From positions 1,364,001-1,428,000 of the forward strand of contig NZ_CP051131.1 of the NCBI RefSeq assembly GCF_013378075.1: DNA of 64,000 nt, read 5' to 3'. The position numbers and the translations under genes were made by a program. The notes beneath the pieces are model-generated. The model saw nothing but the letters and a program-made list of their open reading frames with translations. It made no database searches and was not told the DNA's origin. Every line of letters begins with the position of its first letter. Positions within the stretch are counted from its first letter, which is position 1. This DNA is from Parasphingopyxis algicola. Its GTDB lineage: Bacteria > Pseudomonadota > Alphaproteobacteria > Sphingomonadales > Sphingomonadaceae. Shown here one piece after another: positions 1 to 8,974 of the stretch.

Positions 1-372
1 GTCGATTCCGGCCAGTTCGAGCGGCACCGCGACATTTTCGAGCGCCGTCATCGTCGGCAGCAGGTGGAAGGATTGCAGCACAATGCCGATCCGGCCGCGC
101 CGGGCGCGTGCAAGTCCGTCTTCGTCCAGCGCAGTGAAATCGACACCGGCAACCTCCACCGTCCCACCGCTGGCCCGTTCGAGGCCGGACAGGATAGCCA
201 TCAAAGAGGATTTGCCCGAGCCCGACGGCCCGAGAATGGCCAGGCTTTCGCCCGACCCGATTTCGAGATCGATACCGCGCAGGATATCGACCGGCGCGGC
301 CTGGGTGCCGAGCGACAGGGTGACATCGCTGGCACGGATTGCGATAGCGGTATCGCTGTCGGTTTCTGACAT
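1..372 (-). CDS. ABC transporter ATP-binding protein, LolD/YbbA type (3' part cut off by window edge)
   Basis: Read on the minus strand from ATG at 372; 124 residues are visible and the gene runs off the window at base 1. A Walker A motif GPSGSGKSS lies at residues about 48-56 and a Q-loop (VLQSFHLLPTMTALENV) at about 97-113, which is the LolD/YbbA/MacB pattern of ATPases that power extraction of lipoproteins or export of substrates from the inner membrane. The D-loop, signature and Walker B regions are outside the window. Its start codon overlaps the start codon of tesA on the opposite strand (CATG at 370-373). The ybbA-tesA pairing is a common proteobacterial arrangement, so an YbbA-YbbP type exporter is the best guess; that is inference from context. 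Confidence 0.9.
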   Translation of the reverse strand, partial: MSETDSDTAIAIRASDVTLSLGTQAAPVDILRGIDLEIGSGESLAILGPSGSGKSSLMAILSGLERASGGTVEVAGVDFTALDEDGLARARRGRIGIVLQSFHLLPTMTALENVAVPLELAGID

Positions 373-1099
373 GTGGAAAGGACAATCCTTGACCGTGAGA
401 CTCTCCCTCTATGCCGCATTGCTGCTTGTTGTCCAACCGCTTGCCGGGTGCGCGAATGACGGTGGCAGTACGGACTCGGCCGTTGATCGAAATGTCGAAG
501 ATGAAGCGGACACGGCGACGGCGAGCCAGGCCGACTACGACCATCTGATCGTCGCGTTCGGCGACAGCCTCTACGCCGGATATGGCCTCAACCAGGACGA
601 AGGCTTTGCACCGGAGCTGGAGAACGCGCTCCGCGACAGCGGCCTGTCGGTGCGCGTCGTGAATGCCGGCGTGTCAGGCGACACGACGGCGGCGGGCCGG
701 CAGCGCCTGGCCTTCACGCTCGACGGTCTCGATGCCAAGCCGGACCTCGTCATCGTCGGTCTCGGCGGCAACGACATGCTGCGCGGGATTAGCCCGGACC
801 AGACCCGCGCCAATCTCGCCGCGATCCTCGAAGATCTCGACAGTCGGGACATCGGCGCGATGCTGACCGGCATGGTGGCGGCGCCCAATCTGGGCCAGGA
901 TTATGGGAGCGAATTCAATCCGATCTACCCCGATCTTGCCGAACAGTTCGATGTCCCGCTCTACCCCTTCTTCCTTGACGGGGTCATCCAGCAGCCCGGC
1001 CTGATGCTGCCCGACGGCATCCATCCCAATGCGAACGGTATCGATGCGATCGTCGCGCGCGTGGAGCCGCTGGTGGGGTCGGAAATCGCGCGCCGGTAA
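371..1099 (+). CDS. tesA: Arylesterase / multifunctional acyl-CoA thioesterase I, SGNH hydrolase, lipoprotein
   Basis: 242 residues from ATG 371. The N terminus is a lipoprotein signal: a hydrophobic stretch ending in LAGC, so the mature protein should be lipid-anchored facing the periplasm. The catalytic domain shows the four SGNH blocks in order: FGDSL (Ser nucleophile), NAGVSGDTT, GLGGNDML, and DGIHPN (catalytic Asp and His) near the C terminus. Members hydrolyse aryl esters, short acyl esters and acyl-CoA thioesters. A spacer rich in Asp, Glu and Ala separates the lipobox from the domain. The reading frame is open further upstream, but the lipoprotein signal fixes the start here. Divergent partner of the ABC ATPase at 1-372. 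Confidence 0.92.
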   Translation: MWKGQSLTVRLSLYAALLLVVQPLAGCANDGGSTDSAVDRNVEDEADTATASQADYDHLIVAFGDSLYAGYGLNQDEGFAPELENALRDSGLSVRVVNAGVSGDTTAAGRQRLAFTLDGLDAKPDLVIVGLGGNDMLRGISPDQTRANLAAILEDLDSRDIGAMLTGMVAAPNLGQDYGSEFNPIYPDLAEQFDVPLYPFFLDGVIQQPGLMLPDGIHPNANGIDAIVARVEPLVGSEIARR

Positions 1100-1304
1100 C
1101 CGGGAAGAATCCGCCTGCGCCGCATCCTCGGTCGCTCTTCTTCGGTTCTTCAAATGCTGCTTGGTTAAACGACATCTGGTTCTGCAGCGTCACGCCAACC
1201 AGAAACGGCGGACCCGTCCGGCAAGATGTAAAGGTAAGGCTCGCACCGTTGAAGACCCGCCGGTCCGCCCGGCCGGAAAACGGATTATCGGCAACGCGTG
1301 CAAA

Positions 1305-1328
1305 CGGCCATGCACATACGCATGGCCG
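1305..1328. terminator. Inverted repeat between convergent tesA and acyl-CoA dehydrogenase
   Basis: CGGCCATGC (1305-1313) and GCATGGCCG (1320-1328) form a perfect 9-bp stem with a 6-base loop. It lies between two convergent genes, so it may end transcripts from both sides; neither flank has a clear T run, so intrinsic termination is not certain. The rest of the 284-base gap 1100-1383 shows no gene. Confidence 0.45.
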
Positions 1329-1355
1329 CGGTCGGTCGGCGAAAAGCAGGCCTTG

Positions 1356-1402
1356 GCTGACAGCTCAGGCTGCCGCTGACAGCTCAGGCTGCCGCTGACA
1401 GC
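1356..1402. repeat. 19-bp direct tandem repeat, about 2.5 copies, across the 3' end of an acyl-CoA dehydrogenase gene
   Basis: The unit GCTGACAGCTCAGGCTGCC occurs at 1356-1374 and again without change at 1375-1393, followed by a partial unit to 1402. The last part overlaps the final codons and stop of the acyl-CoA dehydrogenase, so each full unit carries a copy of the C-terminal codons plus stop. It looks like a local slippage duplication. Confidence 0.85.
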
Positions 1403-2523
1403 GAAACATGCCGTTTCATGTGGTGGTCGACATTTCCGAATTCGGAATCGAAGATGGTCAGCCGCTTGAAATAATGGCCGATTGCGAGCTCGTCGGTCAT
1501 CCCCATGCCGCCATGGATCTGGACCGCCTCCTGCCCGATATGATGGGCCGCCTGGCCGACCCGTACCTTGGCGCTCGCGACGGCGCGTTTGCGCTCCTGC
1601 TCCTCATCGTCGAGCCTGAGCGTCGCGAGATACGTCATGGAGACCGATTGCTCATACTCCATGAACATGTCGACCATGCGATGCTGCAGCACCTGGAAGC
1701 TGCCGATTGCGGCGCCGAACTGCTTGCGCTGGCGCGAATATTCGACCGTCATGTCATGCGCGACCTTCATCGCGCCGCAGGCTTCGGCGCATTGCGCCGC
1801 GATCGCTTCGTCAACGACGCGTTCAATCAAAGGCAGGGCTGTGCCCTCCTCTCCGATCAAGGAATCGGCCGGCACCGCGACATTCTCGAAATAGACTTCC
1901 GATGCCCGCCGGCCGTCGACGGTCGGATAGTCGCGCGTCGTCACGCCATCGGCATCCTTGGGCACGTTGAAGACGGAAATACCCTCCCGGTCGCGCCGGT
2001 CGCCGCTCGTCCGGGCCGTCACTATCAGGTGCGATGCCCAGGGCGCACCGATCACGACCGCCTTGTGCCCGCTGAGGAGATAGCCATCCCCATTGCGCTT
2101 GGCCGTCGTTTCGAGATCGGCGAGATCGTAGCGGCCGCGCGGTTCGGCATAGGCGAAGGCGAAAACCCGGCTGCCGTCGATAATGCCGGCGAGATGGTCT
2201 GCCTTCTGCGCGTCGCTGCCCGCATGTTTGAGAAAACCGCCGGCACAGACGACGGTTGACACGAACGGCTCGACGACCAGGCCTTTTCCGAACTCCTCCA
2301 TCACGATCAGCGAATCGACCGCGCTGCCGCCAAACCCGCCGTCCGCCTCGGAGAAAGGCATGCCGAGCAGCCCGAGCTCGGCAAGCTGCGCCCAGATTTC
2401 CGGGCGCCAGCCGCTTTCGCTTTCCACAACCGAGCGGCGCGTATCGAAATCATATTGCTCGCGCACCAGCCGGGCGAGGCTGTCGCGTACCATTCCCTGT
2501 TCTTCGGTGAAGTTGAAATCCAC
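1384..2523 (-). CDS. Acyl-CoA dehydrogenase family protein, probable beta-type partner subunit
   Basis: 379 residues from a GTG start at 2523, chosen because GTG GAT TTC AAC gives the family N terminus (M/V)DFNFTEEQ and a GGGAGA ribosome site sits six bases before it; the frame stays open upstream but that part overlaps the next gene. Acyl-CoA dehydrogenase fold with a mid-domain and C-terminal helical domain (QIHGGMGMTDE, then a divergent FDSEFGNVDHH end). The usual YEG(T/S) with catalytic Glu near the C terminus is absent. It lies 23 bases after a second acyl-CoA dehydrogenase in the same orientation, so the two are probably co-transcribed and may form a heteromer that oxidises acyl-CoA, perhaps of a steroid-like or branched substrate; substrate is not readable. 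Confidence 0.9.
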   Translation of the reverse strand: MDFNFTEEQGMVRDSLARLVREQYDFDTRRSVVESESGWRPEIWAQLAELGLLGMPFSEADGGFGGSAVDSLIVMEEFGKGLVVEPFVSTVVCAGGFLKHAGSDAQKADHLAGIIDGSRVFAFAYAEPRGRYDLADLETTAKRNGDGYLLSGHKAVVIGAPWASHLIVTARTSGDRRDREGISVFNVPKDADGVTTRDYPTVDGRRASEVYFENVAVPADSLIGEEGTALPLIERVVDEAIAAQCAEACGAMKVAHDMTVEYSRQRKQFGAAIGSFQVLQHRMVDMFMEYEQSVSMTYLATLRLDDEEQERKRAVASAKVRVGQAAHHIGQEAVQIHGGMGMTDELAIGHYFKRLTIFDSEFGNVDHHMKRHVSLSAAA

Positions 2524-2546
2524 AAATGCTCTCCCGGGGCTCCGGC

Positions 2547-3743
2547 CTAAAGGCCGAGAATCATTTTCGTGATGATGTTGCGCTGAATCTCGTTCGACCC
2601 GCCATAGATCGAGGTTTTCCGCATGTTGAAATAGGTCGCCGCCGAGTGCTGCGCATAGTCCGGTCCGATCGGATATTCGTTCGAACCGGCATCCGCGACG
2701 GCGCGGTAATAGGGCGTGCCGTAATGGCCGACGGCCTCGAGCGTGAGCTCGGTCAGCCGTTGCTGGATTTCGGTGCCCTTGATCTTGAGGATCGAGCTTT
2801 CCGGACCCGGCCCGCGTCCGGCCTGTTCGCCGGCCAAGGTCCTGAGCTCGGTAATCTCGAGCGCGGCCAGATCGATTTCGAGCTGGCTGACCTTGCGGGC
2901 GAAATCGAAATCGCTGATCAGCGGTTCGCCGTCCAGCGTCTCGGTCTTCGCGATCTCGCGCAACTGTTCCACGCCCCGCTTCGACCGCGCGACGCCAGCG
3001 ATCCCGGATCGCTCGTGCGCGAGCAGGAATTTGGCGTAGGTCCAACCCTTATTCTCTTCGCCGACAAGATTGTCGACCGGCACTCGGACGTCAGTCAGCC
3101 AAGTCTCGTTGACCTCGTAGCCGCCGTCAATCAGCTTGATCGGCCGGACCTCGATGCCCGGCGTCTTCATGTCGACAAGGATGAAGCTGATGCCTTCTTG
3201 CGGGCGCGCGGCATCGGGATCGGTCCGGCACAGAAAAAAGCCCCAATCGGCATATTGCGCCAGGGTCGTCCACGTCTTCTGGCCGTTGATCACGTAATGA
3301 TCGCCGTCGCGCACGGCGGTCGTCTTGAGCGACGCCAGGTCCGAACCGGCGCCGGGCTCCGAATAGCCCTGGCACCACCACACGTCGCCGCTGCGGATGC
3401 CGGGCAGATGCTGTTCCTTCAGCGCGTCGCTGCCGAAGCTGTAAATGACCGGGGCGACCATCGACACGCCGAACGGCAGTGGCATGATCGCGTTGACCCG
3501 CGCATTCTCCTCCGACCAGATATAGCGCTGCGTCGGCGTCCAGCCCGCGCCGCCATATTCGACCGGCCAGGCGGGAACCGACCACCCCTTCTCGCCGAGA
3601 ATCTTGTGCCAGGCGAGCATGTCCTCGCGACCGAGGTCCTCGCGCAATCCGATATTGCGGAGATGGTCGGGATAATTCTCTTCGATGAAGGCGCGCACTT
3701 CGTCGCGAAACGCCAGCTCTTCGGGGCTGAATTCCAGATTCAT
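2547..3743 (-). CDS. Acyl-CoA dehydrogenase
   Basis: 398 residues from ATG 3743 with AGGAGA upstream (MNLEFSPEELAFRDEVRAF is the normal family start). FAD-binding signatures are visible: WCQGYSEPGAGSDLASL in the mid domain and a C-terminal YGGSNEIQRNII. The residue before GG is Gly-flanked rather than Glu (YGG instead of YEG), so if this enzyme has a catalytic Glu it must be at the alternative mid-protein position used by isovaleryl-CoA-type enzymes. The first gene of a two-gene unit with the acyl-CoA dehydrogenase at 1384-2523. Role: flavin-linked alpha,beta-dehydrogenation of an acyl-CoA, electrons going to ETF. Confidence 0.93.
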   Translation of the reverse strand: MNLEFSPEELAFRDEVRAFIEENYPDHLRNIGLREDLGREDMLAWHKILGEKGWSVPAWPVEYGGAGWTPTQRYIWSEENARVNAIMPLPFGVSMVAPVIYSFGSDALKEQHLPGIRSGDVWWCQGYSEPGAGSDLASLKTTAVRDGDHYVINGQKTWTTLAQYADWGFFLCRTDPDAARPQEGISFILVDMKTPGIEVRPIKLIDGGYEVNETWLTDVRVPVDNLVGEENKGWTYAKFLLAHERSGIAGVARSKRGVEQLREIAKTETLDGEPLISDFDFARKVSQLEIDLAALEITELRTLAGEQAGRGPGPESSILKIKGTEIQQRLTELTLEAVGHYGTPYYRAVADAGSNEYPIGPDYAQHSAATYFNMRKTSIYGGSNEIQRNIITKMILGL

Positions 3744-3956
3744 CGGGCAGCTCTCCTCGCTTTGAAACCGAACCGTTGCAGGAAACAACCTACTCACTGA
3801 CGTGGGAAGACCGGGACAGTCAAGCCGATACAGGATATTCGGACGTCATTTGGCGGTTCGTTCCACTGCCATATCGTCTCTTCATATAGCGGGTTCGGAC
3901 GAGGAAAGCCCCGAACCGGTTTGACGATCGGGGGACGACCGCTATTCTCGCTGTAC

Positions 3957-5267
3957 ATGGTATTTACCGAACATCCTCTGCGGCGCGGACTCGTCCGTGA
4001 AATGCATATGCGCCGGTTCGCGGCTGTTCCGGCACCCTGCGAAATCGTTCAGATGGTCTGGGTGATCAGCGAGGAGCAGCGGGCGCAGGAGGATCGCATG
4101 CTGCGCTCCGCGCCCGACGGGATGGATTTCGCGATCGATGCCGAATCGCGCCACGTCAGCTCATCCACCAATTCCGGATCCCTGTTCATCTGGGAACAGC
4201 ACACCGAGGCGTCGACAATCACGGCAATCATCGAGCCGCAAGCGCGGACCGGCCAGCAGAGGCTCGTCGACTGGATGGAGAACTGGCCCGGTGGGGTCGT
4301 GCGCGCGACACGGATATTTGTCGAACCGAGCGAAACGGATGCCGAACGCAAACTGGACGATATGGCGTTCTCGCGGGACGATCTCGTGTCCTGCCACATC
4401 AACGAGAGCGTCCGGCTCTGGTCCGATTTCGAACTTCACGAAGGCTATGGCCGGACGCTTATAGCCGCGGGAACGGCACCGCCGCGCGACCTCGGACGGA
4501 TCGTCCAAAGGCTGCAGGAACTCGGCAATTATCGAAACATGGCGCTGCTTGGCTTCCCGCTCGTGCGGGAATATGGGCCGCGGCTGGACCGGCTCGAGCG
4601 CCAGCTCGCCGAATATGCGCAAACTCTCGACGACGAAGTGGATAGTGATGACGAAGCTTTGCTCGACCGGTTAACCCGCCTCTCGTCCGAAATGGCTGTG
4701 ATCCGGGTCGAGACAGGCTTCCGGCTGGGCGCGACGCGCGCCTATGCCGATATCGCCGCAGATCGGCTGGAAAAGCTCGGTATACAGCCCATCAAGGGCT
4801 TTCAAAGCCTGACCGATTTCACCGAACGGCGGCTGCTTCCGGCGGTGCGGACATGCGAATCGTTCGAGGCGCGGCTCAATGGTCTGTCCGAACGCGCCGA
4901 TGGTGTGATCGCGCTGCTCAACACGCGGATCGATACGCGGATCAAGGCCCAGAACCGCGATCTGCTGTCTTCGATGGAGAGCAGTCTCGGCATTCAGTTG
5001 CGGCTCCAGCACTTGATCGAGGGCCTCTCGGTAATCGCGGCGACCTATTATGCGGTCGGACTGGTCGCCTATCTGATGAAGGGTGCGGACGCTTTCGGCG
5101 ATGGCTTCGGCGCCGATTTCGCCGTCGCGCTGCTCGTCTTTCCCGTCATGCTCGCCATTTACCTCTTCGTCCGCCACCAGCGCGTGCGGATATTGAAGAC
5201 GAGGGACAACAACAATTCGCGTGCCAATCGAGGCACGCGTGAAACCAAGCGCGCCGAGAAGCGTTGA
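3957..5267 (+). CDS. DUF3422 family membrane-anchored protein
   Basis: 436 residues from ATG 3957; a TTG at 3921 with AGGAAAG further upstream is an alternative start. The N terminus has the DUF3422 hallmark HPLRRGLVREMHMR. The middle is charged and probably coiled-coil (repeated RLDRLERQLAEYAQTLDDE-like and RLEKL segments), and the last 100 residues contain two hydrophobic segments (VIAATYYAVGLVAYLM and FAVALLVFPVMLAIYLFV) followed by a basic tail, so the protein should be anchored in the inner membrane by its C terminus. Function of the family is unknown. It stands alone, divergent from the acyl-CoA dehydrogenases; the 213-base gap before it shows no strong promoter. Confidence 0.85.
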   Translation: MVFTEHPLRRGLVREMHMRRFAAVPAPCEIVQMVWVISEEQRAQEDRMLRSAPDGMDFAIDAESRHVSSSTNSGSLFIWEQHTEASTITAIIEPQARTGQQRLVDWMENWPGGVVRATRIFVEPSETDAERKLDDMAFSRDDLVSCHINESVRLWSDFELHEGYGRTLIAAGTAPPRDLGRIVQRLQELGNYRNMALLGFPLVREYGPRLDRLERQLAEYAQTLDDEVDSDDEALLDRLTRLSSEMAVIRVETGFRLGATRAYADIAADRLEKLGIQPIKGFQSLTDFTERRLLPAVRTCESFEARLNGLSERADGVIALLNTRIDTRIKAQNRDLLSSMESSLGIQLRLQHLIEGLSVIAATYYAVGLVAYLMKGADAFGDGFGADFAVALLVFPVMLAIYLFVRHQRVRILKTRDNNNSRANRGTRETKRAEKR

Positions 5268-5325
5268 GCTTGACAGAAAATGTTCCTAAACCCCTGTTTG
5301 AGTGTCTTCGGAAAAAGGAAGCGAT

Positions 5326-5835
5326 ATGAGGAAAATGCACAATTTACTCGGCGCGGTAGCAGCAATGGGCCTTGTCGCCACAGCAGCCTGTTCCGGAGGC
5401 AGCGAGGGACCGCCGCCGTCGGCCGACAGCGAAGAGGCCGATGCAGCGGCTGAAGAAGCCGAAGCGCCCGATGCGCCTACGCCCGATTCGACGGATACGC
5501 TCGACGGTACGGTGTTTGCCGATTTCACCGGGGACACGACGGCCGGCGAGGCGGTGTTCGCCCAATGCCGGACCTGCCATGTGGTCGATCCGGGCGTGAA
5601 CCGCACCGGCCCGTCGTTGCACAATATCGTCGGCCGGGAAGCCGGTCAGGTCGAAGGCTTCAACTATACCGATGCCAATGCGAACAGCGGCATCACCTGG
5701 ACGCCTGAAAAACTGTTCCAATATCTCGAAAATCCGCATCGGGTGATTCCGGGTACGCGGATGGCCTTTGCCGGCCTGTCCGAAGCGCAGGACCGGGCGG
5801 ACCTTATCGCCTTCCTGCAAACGCACAGCGAATAG
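5326..5835 (+). CDS. Lipoprotein class I c-type cytochrome (cytochrome c2-like)
   Basis: 169 residues from ATG 5326 with AAGGAAG upstream. An N-terminal lipoprotein signal ends in ATAAC, followed by about 45 residues rich in Glu, Ala and Pro that act as a flexible tether. The heme motif is CRTCH, with the distal Met in GTRMAFAG near the C terminus, the fold being that of cytochrome c2 / mitochondrial-type cytochrome c. It should be a membrane-tethered periplasmic electron carrier, probably returning electrons from the bc1 complex to the tetraheme PufC or to an oxidase. It lies tail-to-tail with hemA at the edge of the photosynthesis cluster and shares its terminator. A TTGACA at 5270-5275 is a possible -35 element. 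Confidence 0.92.
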   Translation: MRKMHNLLGAVAAMGLVATAACSGGSEGPPPSADSEEADAAAEEAEAPDAPTPDSTDTLDGTVFADFTGDTTAGEAVFAQCRTCHVVDPGVNRTGPSLHNIVGREAGQVEGFNYTDANANSGITWTPEKLFQYLENPHRVIPGTRMAFAGLSEAQDRADLIAFLQTHSE

Positions 5836-5853
5836 CTAACGCCGCAAGTAAAC

Positions 5854-5890
5854 AGGCCCGCCACCGGTAGATGCCGATGGCGGGCCTTTC
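5854..5890. terminator. Bidirectional intrinsic terminator between cytochrome c and hemA
   Basis: AGGCCCGCCA (5854-5863) and TGGCGGGCCT (5878-5887) form a 10-bp perfect stem with a 14-base loop, followed by TTTC on the plus strand and, on the minus strand, GTTTACTTG. It closes both the cytochrome gene and the long bchF-to-hemA operon. Confidence 0.85.
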
Positions 5891-5895
5891 TTGCG

Positions 5896-7116
5896 TCAGG
5901 CGGCCACCGCCCGGCGCGCCAGTTCGCATTCCGACCAGATTTCCGTCAGCGCTTCGATCAGCTTGTCGATATCGGCGTCGCTGTGGACCGGCGATGGCGT
6001 AATCCGCAGCCGCTCGGTGCCCTTGGGCACGGTCGGATAGTTGATCGGCTGCACATAGATGCCGTGATTGTCCATCAGCCAGTCGCTGATCCGCTTGCAC
6101 TTGTGCGGATCGCCGACCATTACCGGGATGATATGGCTCGGATTGTCGAGATGCGGAATCCCGAGGCAGTTGAGCTTGTGCCGAACCTTGGCGACCCGCT
6201 CCTGATGACGCTGGCGTTCGAAAGGGCTGTCTTTCAGATGCTTGATGCTCGCACAGGCGCCCGCCGCCAATGCCGGCGGCAGCGCGGTCGTGAAAATGAA
6301 GCCCGACGCGAAGCTGCGGACGAAATCGCAGAGCGCCGCCGAGGCCGCGATATAGCCGCCCATCACGCCGAACGCCTTGCCGAGCGTCCCCTCGATCACC
6401 GTGATCCGGTCCATCAGCCCTTCGCGTTCGGCGATGCCGCCGCCGCGCGGACCGTAGAGCCCCACCGCATGGACCTCGTCGATATAGCTCATCGCGCCAT
6501 GGGCTTCGCAAACATCGAGAATCTCGGCGATCGGCGCGATATCGCCGTCCATCGAATAGACGCTCTCGAACGCGACGAGCTTGGGCCGGGCGGGGTCGAT
6601 AGCGGCCAGCTTGCGATCGAGATCCTCCGGCGAATTATGCTCCCAGATGTGTTTTTCGGCCTTGCTGTGACGGATGCCTTCGATCATCGAGGCATGGTTG
6701 CCGGCATCGGACAGCACGGCGCAGCCGGGGAGCCGCGACGCCAGCGTGCCGAGTGCCGCCCAGTTCGAGACATAGCCCGAGGTGAACAGCAGCGCGGATT
6801 CCTTGTGATGCAGATCGGCCAGCTCCTTTTCGAGCAGCACATGATGATGGTTGGTGCCGGAGATATTGCGCGTGCCCCCTGCCCCGGCGCCGCACTGATC
6901 GAGCGTCGCATGCATCGCGTCAATCACCACGGGATGCTGGCCCATGCCGAGATAGTCGTTCGAGCACCAGACGGTCACATCGGTCGTCTCGTCGTCGACA
7001 TAGCGGGTGGCATGCGGGAAGGCGCCGGCATGGCGTTCGATCTCGGTGAAGATACGGTAACGGCCTTCGTCGCGAACCCCGTCGAGCTCATCCTTGAAAT
7101 ATTGTTCATAGTCCAT
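5896..7116 (-). CDS. hemA: 5-aminolevulinate synthase
   Basis: 406 residues from ATG 7116 with AAGGGGAG upstream. This is the C4 (Shemin) pathway enzyme that condenses glycine and succinyl-CoA to 5-aminolevulinate, the first committed precursor of heme and bacteriochlorophyll. The alpha-oxoamine synthase signature is clear: [19 protein letters not shown], the pyridoxal-phosphate-binding Lys in [12 protein letters not shown], and a normal family length. It is the last gene of the bchF-...-puhE-hemA operon, 14 bases after puhE, so precursor supply is transcriptionally tied to bacteriochlorophyll synthesis. The frame continues upstream into puhE but without a start signal that fits. Confidence 0.97.
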   Translation of the reverse strand: MDYEQYFKDELDGVRDEGRYRIFTEIERHAGAFPHATRYVDDETTDVTVWCSNDYLGMGQHPVVIDAMHATLDQCGAGAGGTRNISGTNHHHVLLEKELADLHHKESALLFTSGYVSNWAALGTLASRLPGCAVLSDAGNHASMIEGIRHSKAEKHIWEHNSPEDLDRKLAAIDPARPKLVAFESVYSMDGDIAPIAEILDVCEAHGAMSYIDEVHAVGLYGPRGGGIAEREGLMDRITVIEGTLGKAFGVMGGYIAASAALCDFVRSFASGFIFTTALPPALAAGACASIKHLKDSPFERQRHQERVAKVRHKLNCLGIPHLDNPSHIIPVMVGDPHKCKRISDWLMDNHGIYVQPINYPTVPKGTERLRITPSPVHSDADIDKLIEALTEIWSECELARRAVAA

Positions 7117-7130
7117 TGCAGACGCTCCCC

Positions 7131-7916
7131 TTAGATCTTCACTCTCTTGCCACGACCGGGCAGCGCCCAGCCCCACAGCGCGCCGTCGCGAAACGGCAGC
7201 GCCAAAAACAGATGTTCCAATGTTCCGAGTATCGCGAGCCCGAAAACGAGGCTCATACTGACCGCCGCGAAACTGTCCGCCGGCGCGGCGAATGCGCGCA
7301 GGCCCAGCCAGATGGCAAGCGCGCTGGTCGCCGCGAGCGCCAGCGCGAGCCAGGGCCGGAAACGGCGCGGCCCGAAATAGCTTTTCAGATAGCCAAGATG
7401 CGGCGGCAGAAGATCGACGCTCATATTCGGCACGCCGGCAAAAATGTTGAGCTTGGTGCTGAGCCGCATCACGAGCAGCAGGGCGAAGGCGATCGCTCCG
7501 GTCTGGTTGGGCGCGCCCCAGCTGAGGCCAACAAGAATGAGCGCCGTCACGACCAGCGCGATCTCGTGATAGATCAGGACATTGGCCGCATGGACGAAGC
7601 GCCGCCAGCCCGTCGCGTCCTCCGGACACGGACCGCGCCGCGGACCGGCCACGGCGCCCATCAGGAAACTCATCTCGTGCCATGCCCAGACCAGCAAGGC
7701 CCCGAGCAGCGCGACATAGGCCGCAGCGATGGTCGCAAACCGGGCGCTCACGACGATCGCGCCGAGCCCGACCATGCCGCCGAGCGCCGCCAGGGTCAGG
7801 CTGCGCGCAAAGGTCTCGCGCGGCCGGTTGTCGAGCCAGGCGACGAGCCCCGTGCTCACGAACCAGATCACCAGGGTCGCGAGCAGCGGCAGGATATGGC
7901 CGTAAAGGCTCACCAT
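7131..7916 (-). CDS. puhE: Photosynthetic complex assembly protein PuhE
   Basis: 261 residues from ATG 7916, which overlaps the acsF stop by seven bases, indicating translational coupling. Six to seven hydrophobic segments fill nearly the whole length (for example [18 protein letters not shown] and [18 protein letters not shown]), so it is a polytopic inner-membrane protein. Family members (DUF3623) occur only in photosynthesis clusters of proteobacteria and, in Rhodobacter, influence assembly of the reaction centre-LH1 core; the molecular activity is not known. Position between acsF and hemA is the one typical of aerobic phototroph clusters. Confidence 0.93.
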   Translation of the reverse strand: MVSLYGHILPLLATLVIWFVSTGLVAWLDNRPRETFARSLTLAALGGMVGLGAIVVSARFATIAAAYVALLGALLVWAWHEMSFLMGAVAGPRRGPCPEDATGWRRFVHAANVLIYHEIALVVTALILVGLSWGAPNQTGAIAFALLLVMRLSTKLNIFAGVPNMSVDLLPPHLGYLKSYFGPRRFRPWLALALAATSALAIWLGLRAFAAPADSFAAVSMSLVFGLAILGTLEHLFLALPFRDGALWGWALPGRGKRVKI

Positions 7917-8974
7917 GCCGGCTGGAGCCTGATCGTGGACGGCAGCGCATTCCGCTTGGCGGGGAGACAATAGACCCGCGCGAGGGCGGCGCCGGCGGCC
8001 ATCATATGGCCGAGCCGCTTGACCGATCCGATGACACCGCCCTGCTCCTTGGCCGCCTGCATCCCGCGCGCGGCGCGCAGCAGCCGGTCCATGCCGCGAC
8101 GAAAGCGCGGATCGTCGGTATTGAGTTCGACCGGGAAGACCTGACGGCTGATCTGCGTGCATTTTTCGAAGACCGCATAGTCATAGTCGGTCGGATCGAC
8201 GCCGAGCGCCTTGTGGAAGACTGGCCGGCCATGATCGCGGACATACATGGTCGCATAGACGGACAGCAGGAAGAAACGGATCCAGAGCTTGTTCGCGCCT
8301 TTCAGCAGCTTCGGATCGGCGCGCAGCAGCATCGCGAAGGCTTCGCCATGCCGGAACTCGTCATTGCACCATTCCTCGAACCAGTTGAAAATCGGATGGA
8401 AGCGGAGCTCGGGATGCTTGGCCAGCTGACGGTAGATCGTGATGTAGCGCGCGTACCCGATCTTCTCCGACAGATAGACGGCGTAGAAGATGAATTTCGG
8501 TTTGAAGAAGGTGTATTTCTTGGCCTTGGTCAGGAAGCTCAGATCGACGCCGATCCCGGCGTCCTTCAGCGTATCGTTGATGAAACCCGCATGGCGGCTT
8601 TCATCGCGCGCGAGCAGCTTGAACAGCTGTTTGACGTCCGGATTCTTCGTCCGCTTGGCGATCTCGGCGTAGAGAATGCAGCCGGAAAATTCCGAGGTCA
8701 GCGAGCTGACGAGAAAATCGATGAATTCGGCGCGCAGTTCCGGCTCCAGGCTCTCGATGATCCCGTCGAATTCCTCCGTGCGCTTGAAATGCCGCTTGTT
8801 GGGATCGCTGACCATTTCGGCGATCAACTCGTCCCATTCCTCGCGGACCAGCGAAACGTCGATCCTGTCGAGCGCGTCGAAATCGGTCGTGTAGAAGCGG
8901 GGGCTGAGCACCGTCTCCTGCTTCGCGATCTCCATCACATCGGCAATGGGTTCCACTTTCGCGTGCGCGTTCAT
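7910..8974 (-). CDS. acsF: Mg-protoporphyrin IX monomethyl ester (oxidative) cyclase, aerobic
   Basis: 354 residues from ATG 8974, the start overlapping the stop of orf98 as ATGA. AcsF is the oxygen-dependent diiron enzyme that closes ring E, turning Mg-protoporphyrin monomethyl ester into protochlorophyllide. Iron-ligand motifs are visible: [22 protein letters not shown], and DEFRHGEAF, all of the E/D-xx-H carboxylate type. Length matches the proteobacterial AcsF family. The anaerobic counterpart bchE is not in this window, which fits an organism that makes pigment only with oxygen. Confidence 0.97.
   Translation of the reverse strand: MNAHAKVEPIADVMEIAKQETVLSPRFYTTDFDALDRIDVSLVREEWDELIAEMVSDPNKRHFKRTEEFDGIIESLEPELRAEFIDFLVSSLTSEFSGCILYAEIAKRTKNPDVKQLFKLLARDESRHAGFINDTLKDAGIGVDLSFLTKAKKYTFFKPKFIFYAVYLSEKIGYARYITIYRQLAKHPELRFHPIFNWFEEWCNDEFRHGEAFAMLLRADPKLLKGANKLWIRFFLLSVYATMYVRDHGRPVFHKALGVDPTDYDYAVFEKCTQISRQVFPVELNTDDPRFRRGMDRLLRAARGMQAAKEQGGVIGSVKRLGHMMAAGAALARVYCLPAKRNALPSTIRLQPAW

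Noticed and set aside
2524-3045. Possible fusion extending the second acyl-CoA dehydrogenase upstream to 3045
   Set aside because: The extension overlaps the other dehydrogenase out of frame; the GTG at 2523 with a ribosome site restores the normal family N terminus.
5220-5237. CGTGCC-AATCGA-GGCACG hairpin near the end of the DUF3422 gene
   Set aside because: It lies inside the coding region about 30 bases before the stop and has no T run; probably chance in GC-rich DNA.
7117-7950. Possible N-terminal extension of HemA into the puhE region
   Set aside because: It lies in a different frame over puhE; HemA has a clear start and ribosome site at 7116 and normal length.
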